A stretch of DNA of 64,000 nucleotides from Saprospiraceae bacterium UBA6168. GTDB taxonomy: Bacteria; Bacteroidota; Bacteroidia; Chitinophagales; Saprospiraceae. This document shows, in pieces, positions 60,793-64,000 of this stretch. The notes under the pieces were generated by a model that was not told the origin of the DNA, made no database searches, and saw nothing but the letters and a program-made list of their open reading frames with translations. Both the position numbers and the translations under genes were made by a program. Location: the NCBI GenBank assembly GCA_002435785.1, contig DIUC01000007.1, positions 4,998-68,997 of the forward strand. Direction: 5' to 3'. How positions within the stretch are numbered: position 1 is the stretch's first letter; each line of letters opens with the position of its first letter.

Positions 60793-61431
60793 TCAAACAG
60801 AGGTTTTGGGCGGCCCGCCCCAAAAGCCCCTCTCCACCCGACGAGCCGCCGAAGAGCCTGCCCCGATTTCTCGGGGCGGCGAGGAGGGGAAAATATCTTG
60901 TATGGCAGTGTTTAGTTTATTTTTTTCACGCTGAACCGTCATGAGCCTTATTTTTAAACTATCCTTGAAATTGTTATTTTCACAAAGTTCTTTCAATTTG
61001 TCGAGTGCTTTTGGGTAGTTCTGGTTCATATAATCTAAAAAATCTTCAGTGGTGTCTAAGTCAACAGTAACGGTTGTAGTTCCATTCTTTTCTTCGAAGG
61101 TATAGTTTTCAAATCCGTTTGCCCATTTTTCCACTTCTGGCCCTTCTGTTATTTCCTTGTCCGCTTTTAACAGACCATAGTGTTGAATCGAAACAAATCG
61201 GTTGGGAATGTTTTCAGCTATCTTGGAAACCATACCTCCTTTTTCACCTTTCTCATCTACCCCGATAAATAGAATTTTATTTCCCTTGTCCCAACTTCCT
61301 TCATAGGTAGATGTCGGGTTAAACAAAGAAGTCCATTCCTCATAAGTTGATTTGCGGTTGATGCCAAGCATAAAATCATAAATCTTGGTCACAGGTGCGT
61401 TGATGCTTACTTTGAATTGTAACTTTTGCAT
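60793..61431 (-). CDS. SRPBCC (START-like) domain protein with an aberrant C-terminal tail
   Basis: A 212-residue ORF. Residues 1-155 are an SRPBCC/AHSA1-like domain (LQFKVSINAPVTKIYDFMLG, TYEGSWDKGNKILFIGVDEK, WANGFENYTFEEKNGTTTVT, NYPKALDKLKELCENN), a hydrophobic-ligand-binding fold. Normal family members end here. The last 57 residues, including SSPPREIGAGSSAARRVERG, are read from a GC-rich palindromic repeat and look like readthrough after loss of the native end. AT-rich gene, with an attC-like site upstream, so likely a cassette. Confidence 0.75.
   Translation of the reverse strand: MQKLQFKVSINAPVTKIYDFMLGINRKSTYEEWTSLFNPTSTYEGSWDKGNKILFIGVDEKGEKGGMVSKIAENIPNRFVSIQHYGLLKADKEITEGPEVEKWANGFENYTFEEKNGTTTVTVDLDTTEDFLDYMNQNYPKALDKLKELCENNNFKDSLKIRLMTVQREKNKLNTAIQDIFPSSPPREIGAGSSAARRVERGFWGGPPKTSV
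60795..60885. repeat. GC-rich palindromic repeat at the SRPBCC gene end
   Basis: Contains GGTTTTGGGCGG / CCGCCCCAAAAGCC and GCCCCGATTTCTCGGGGC hairpins in about 90 bases, far more GC-rich than its surroundings. It forms the last 30 codons of the SRPBCC ORF. Confidence 0.7.
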
Positions 61432-61503
61432 AATGTTAATTTTGTTTAATTAATCTTTCGAGTTGTTATTTCCCGTAATGCTTTTGCAGCCATTAATATA
61501 ACC

Positions 61504-61636
61504 CACAACGTTTTGGCGCTTGGCGAAGAAGCGGATTTCGAAGTACTAAACTGTCAATACGCCACAAAAGTTGATGCGAGGTAGAATGTTCAATTAACCA
61601 CTTCACCCGCCATTGAGCCAAACGCCTGTTAGCGGT
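61504..61636 (-). other. attC-like recombination site, copy 1
   Basis: On the minus strand it begins CCGCTAACAGGCGTTTGGC and ends GCCAAGCGCCAAAACGTTG. The arms TAAC-GGCGTTTGGC and GCCAAGCGCC-GTT are imperfect inverted repeats with unequal spacers, the layout of integron attC sites. It starts six bases after the S41 peptidase stop. The core boxes do not fully match the RYYYAAC/GTTRRRY consensus. Confidence 0.6.
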
Positions 61637-61641
61637 AGATT

Positions 61642-63393
61642 TTATTTCGCTATTGATATTTTTTCAATCATTTCTATTGCTTTTTCTATTAATTCGTCCC
61701 GACCTTCTTGAATACCTTTAATTGTTGGTTTAACTTCAATATCAGGAATAATACCTATTCTTTGGGCTTCTCTTTTGTCAGGATAATAGACTCCACGACC
61801 TGAAATACTAGTTTTAAGACCTCCAGGCAAAAACATATATGCTATTCTGCCATCAGCTCCTGCAGTTTGGCTTCCGATTACTGTAGCGTTACCCGTTGCT
61901 TTGAAGGCCATTACCGTGAACTCACCGAGACTTTGAGTTATTTCATTTTCTAATACTATCAGTTTACCAGAAAATGGCTTCTTATTTCCATATATCCTAA
62001 AGCCTTTAGTCCAATAAAATTCTCCAGGATTATTAATATTTCTGTGCGTAAATACAGCAAATGGCTTTTTTGTAGTTTGAAAATAAGGCAGCAAAGAATA
62101 CATTGCCATTATATTCGGGTAATTCCGCACGTCAACTATCACACTTTTTACTTTTTTTAGAAGTTCTTCTATTGCTGGAGTATCATTTTCGTTGAGAAAA
62201 GCCAAGTTTAAGTATAAAATATCATTCGTCAATAATTTATATCCTTTCTCATTTTTAATTTTATACCAATCATACCAATGTAACTCTTGTTTCTCGTATA
62301 ACGTCAACTTCACCTCTTTCGAAACATGAGATGATAGGTATGTTATATCTATTTCATTTTTTTGAGACCTCAGAATATCATAAGATATATCCCTCATTTT
62401 AGCTGCACTATTTGAAGCAGGGAAGTAAATTAATAGACTATCAACTATTTCTGAAACTGTTTTGCCATTGATGTGAGTAATAATATCACCGACTTTTATG
62501 CCAGTCATTTCCATTTTGTCAAGATTAAAATAGTCGTCCACGATTAATTGATTTTCCGCAAATCGAACATGAAAAGGAGGATAATACTCACCTTTCGTAT
62601 AATATAATTTATTTGCTCCATCCCAAAGATTTGCATGCGTATCGTGTACTTCTCCTATTATTTTTAAAACAACAAGCTCATATTCTAGTTCATTTTTTAC
62701 TGCTATGAAATAGGGTATATATTCAATGAGTACGTTATCCCAATTTTTGTCTGTCAAATGTTTATAAGGAAAATAGGAATCAATTATATTCCAGTATTTG
62801 TACAAGGATAACAACCTGAATCCATCATCAGGAAAGGGCATATTTGCATAAGGGTCTTCATTTAAAAAAGTGGGGACTTCAGGATTGGACCCTACATAAA
62901 AATGTTCCCCTTGATTTCTTCTCTCATGAACTTGATACAATTTTTCTTTTAATGATATATCCTTTATCATTGTAGATATCCAGTCTAAATTTTGTTTTGA
63001 AAATGTATTTTTTGATTTAGTCTTAGCTCTTTTATATTGAGATATATCTCCAAAACTATTAATCCAAACCAACATTAGCCTTTCTCTGGTTGCAATGTCT
63101 TTTGCAGCTAAGAATTTAGGTAAAAATCTAAAAAGCTCAAAGTCCATGTTGTAAGTTCCTTCCGCTATAATCGGATGGTTATATTTTAGAAACCCCCAAA
63201 CTTTTCCCAAGCATGCCAAATCAAGAATTAAGCTATCATTTACCGTTGGGAAAGTGATGTTAGAACCATGCTCAAATTCCTTATCCAATAATGCTGGATA
63301 AATGTTGCTGTTTATTTTCGTAACGGAACTATCTTGGCTATACAAGTTTATTGTTAGAGCAAGAATTGATATTGTCAAGAATAATTTTGTCAT
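61642..63393 (-). CDS. S41 family peptidase (C-terminal processing/tricorn type), cassette gene
   Basis: A 583-residue exported protein. Signal peptide MTKLFLTISILALTINLYSQ, a helical N-terminal domain, a PDZ-like segment (MTGIKVGDIITHINGKTVSE, near 330), and an S41 core with SVIVDVRNYPN and KLIVLENEITQSLGEFTVMA, where SLGE holds the serine, followed by GSQTAGADGRIAYMFLPGG. It probably cleaves proteins in the periplasm. Very AT-rich compared with the main chromosome. Bounded by attC-like sites on both sides, which together with its compact fit suggests a mobile gene cassette. ATG 63393 chosen for the signal peptide. Confidence 0.85.
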   Translation of the reverse strand: MTKLFLTISILALTINLYSQDSSVTKINSNIYPALLDKEFEHGSNITFPTVNDSLILDLACLGKVWGFLKYNHPIIAEGTYNMDFELFRFLPKFLAAKDIATRERLMLVWINSFGDISQYKRAKTKSKNTFSKQNLDWISTMIKDISLKEKLYQVHERRNQGEHFYVGSNPEVPTFLNEDPYANMPFPDDGFRLLSLYKYWNIIDSYFPYKHLTDKNWDNVLIEYIPYFIAVKNELEYELVVLKIIGEVHDTHANLWDGANKLYYTKGEYYPPFHVRFAENQLIVDDYFNLDKMEMTGIKVGDIITHINGKTVSEIVDSLLIYFPASNSAAKMRDISYDILRSQKNEIDITYLSSHVSKEVKLTLYEKQELHWYDWYKIKNEKGYKLLTNDILYLNLAFLNENDTPAIEELLKKVKSVIVDVRNYPNIMAMYSLLPYFQTTKKPFAVFTHRNINNPGEFYWTKGFRIYGNKKPFSGKLIVLENEITQSLGEFTVMAFKATGNATVIGSQTAGADGRIAYMFLPGGLKTSISGRGVYYPDKREAQRIGIIPDIEVKPTIKGIQEGRDELIEKAIEMIEKISIAK

Positions 63394-63413
63394 TGTATTG
63401 TGTTTAGTAAACT

Positions 63414-63550
63414 TACCGCTAACGTTTTGGCGCTTGGCGAAGGTGGCGATTTTCACCACAAATGTTGATGCGGAGAACTAAACTTTGATTAACTACAAAT
63501 GTGTCTGCGGAGCACTGAACCGCCACTTTTGCCAAACGCCTGTTACCTGC
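63414..63550 (-). other. attC-like recombination site, copy 2
   Basis: Minus strand begins GGTAACAGGCGTTTGGCAAA and ends GCCAAGCGCCAAAACGTTAG. Shares arms and parts of the centre (TTGATGCG, ACCACAAA) with copy 1. It lies between the partial leucine-rich gene and the S41 gene. Confidence 0.6.
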
Positions 63551-63579
63551 TGTGCTTTCTGTTCGTTTGATGCTTAATG

Positions 63580-64000
63580 TCATTTTATTTGTTCTCCTGT
63601 CTTGTAGTCGTAATAGTGTAATGATAGATGTTTTAGGTGTGTCATTTCATATTCCATTTTATCCAGCTTACAAAACTTGACACCTAAAAATTGTTCCGCT
63701 TTGGATTGTTCTTTTTTGAGATAGAAATAAGTATAAATTTTATTTACACAATTACTTTTCGCAATTGGAATTAGAAAGTCAGCATTTTTATTTGGTCCGG
63801 TAATAATAAACTCGTCAACAAATGTATTGGTCAAACTTGAAATATCTTCCAGTGTGCTAATGTTCATTAAACGAATGTTTTTAAGTTGCTTTAGCTGTGA
63901 AAGGTCTGGCAATGATTTTATTTGTTTCTCGTCTTCAATTTTAAGTTTTATCAAACCTGTCAATTTAGATATTGCATTGGCGTTGTTGCATGAAGAAATT
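63580..64000 (-). CDS. Leucine-rich-like protein, N terminus beyond the window
   Basis: The open frame runs off the right edge and ends at 63580; 140 residues are visible. ISKLTGLIKLKI, then SLPDLSQLKQLKNIRLMNIS have the spacing of degenerate leucine-rich repeats, followed by a mixed alpha/beta tail ending YYDYKTGEQIK. AT-rich and directly followed by an attC-like site, so probably another cassette gene. Confidence 0.6.
   Translation of the reverse strand, partial: ISSCNNANAISKLTGLIKLKIEDEKQIKSLPDLSQLKQLKNIRLMNISTLEDISSLTNTFVDEFIITGPNKNADFLIPIAKSNCVNKIYTYFYLKKEQSKAEQFLGVKFCKLDKMEYEMTHLKHLSLHYYDYKTGEQIK

Overview
The window looks like a chromosome segment of a Bacteroidota bacterium, probably near Saprospiria. 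The signs are type IX secretion C-terminal tails, DUF3276 and CCDC81-type HU proteins, an S46 dipeptidyl-peptidase, a Bacteroidota-style tyrosine integrase and TAnnTTTG minus-7 boxes. The core is GC-balanced; the two ends and several small inserts are AT-rich.

Layout. 1-9440 is the right end of an integrated mobile element. It holds a TerB-like protein, a RecD-like helicase fused to a nuclease-like domain and split by one TAA, a degenerate mobilization block (a VirD4-like ATPase and a replication-relaxation-like protein), and an intact integrase beside a 3' tRNA fragment that marks the attachment site. The mobilization genes carry ten in-frame stops, all TGA, and no frameshift. 9447-20300 (minus strand) is a seven-subunit membrane complex related to group 4 hydrogenases and complex I. 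Its catalytic subunits have lost the NiFe cysteines and most ligands of the proximal cluster. Palindromic repeats fill most of its spacers, and a frameshifted GxxExxY gene interrupts it. 20351-33400 holds housekeeping and secreted proteins: a methyltransferase, DUF983, a PKD-rich surface protein, an AhpD-like protein, a membrane MutS homologue, an S46 peptidase, an HU/SPOR protein and a phosphoesterase. 33773-40341 is the complete nqrABCDEF operon for the sodium-pumping NADH:quinone oxidoreductase. 40496-49720 holds DUF2062, a two-gene insert, a 1328-residue surface protein, a PIN toxin pair and an S9 peptidase. 49850-53017 is a coupled P-loop NTPase and TPR protein, like a split STAND system. 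53472-60478 holds secreted and outer membrane proteins, including a PagL-like lipid A deacylase. 60793-64000 is AT-rich and resembles a gene-cassette array: an SRPBCC protein, an S41 peptidase and a partial leucine-rich protein separated by two attC-like inverted repeats.

Two small inserts (27672-28206 and about 41000-41760) each lie downstream of a gene whose 3' end is duplicated on the far side. This suggests insertion at gene ends that restores the target. The strongest leads are the TGA-only interruptions, the cofactor-poor hydrogenase-like complex, the gene-end duplications, the split STAND pair, the cassette array and a repeated hairpin element at 20202 and 21665.
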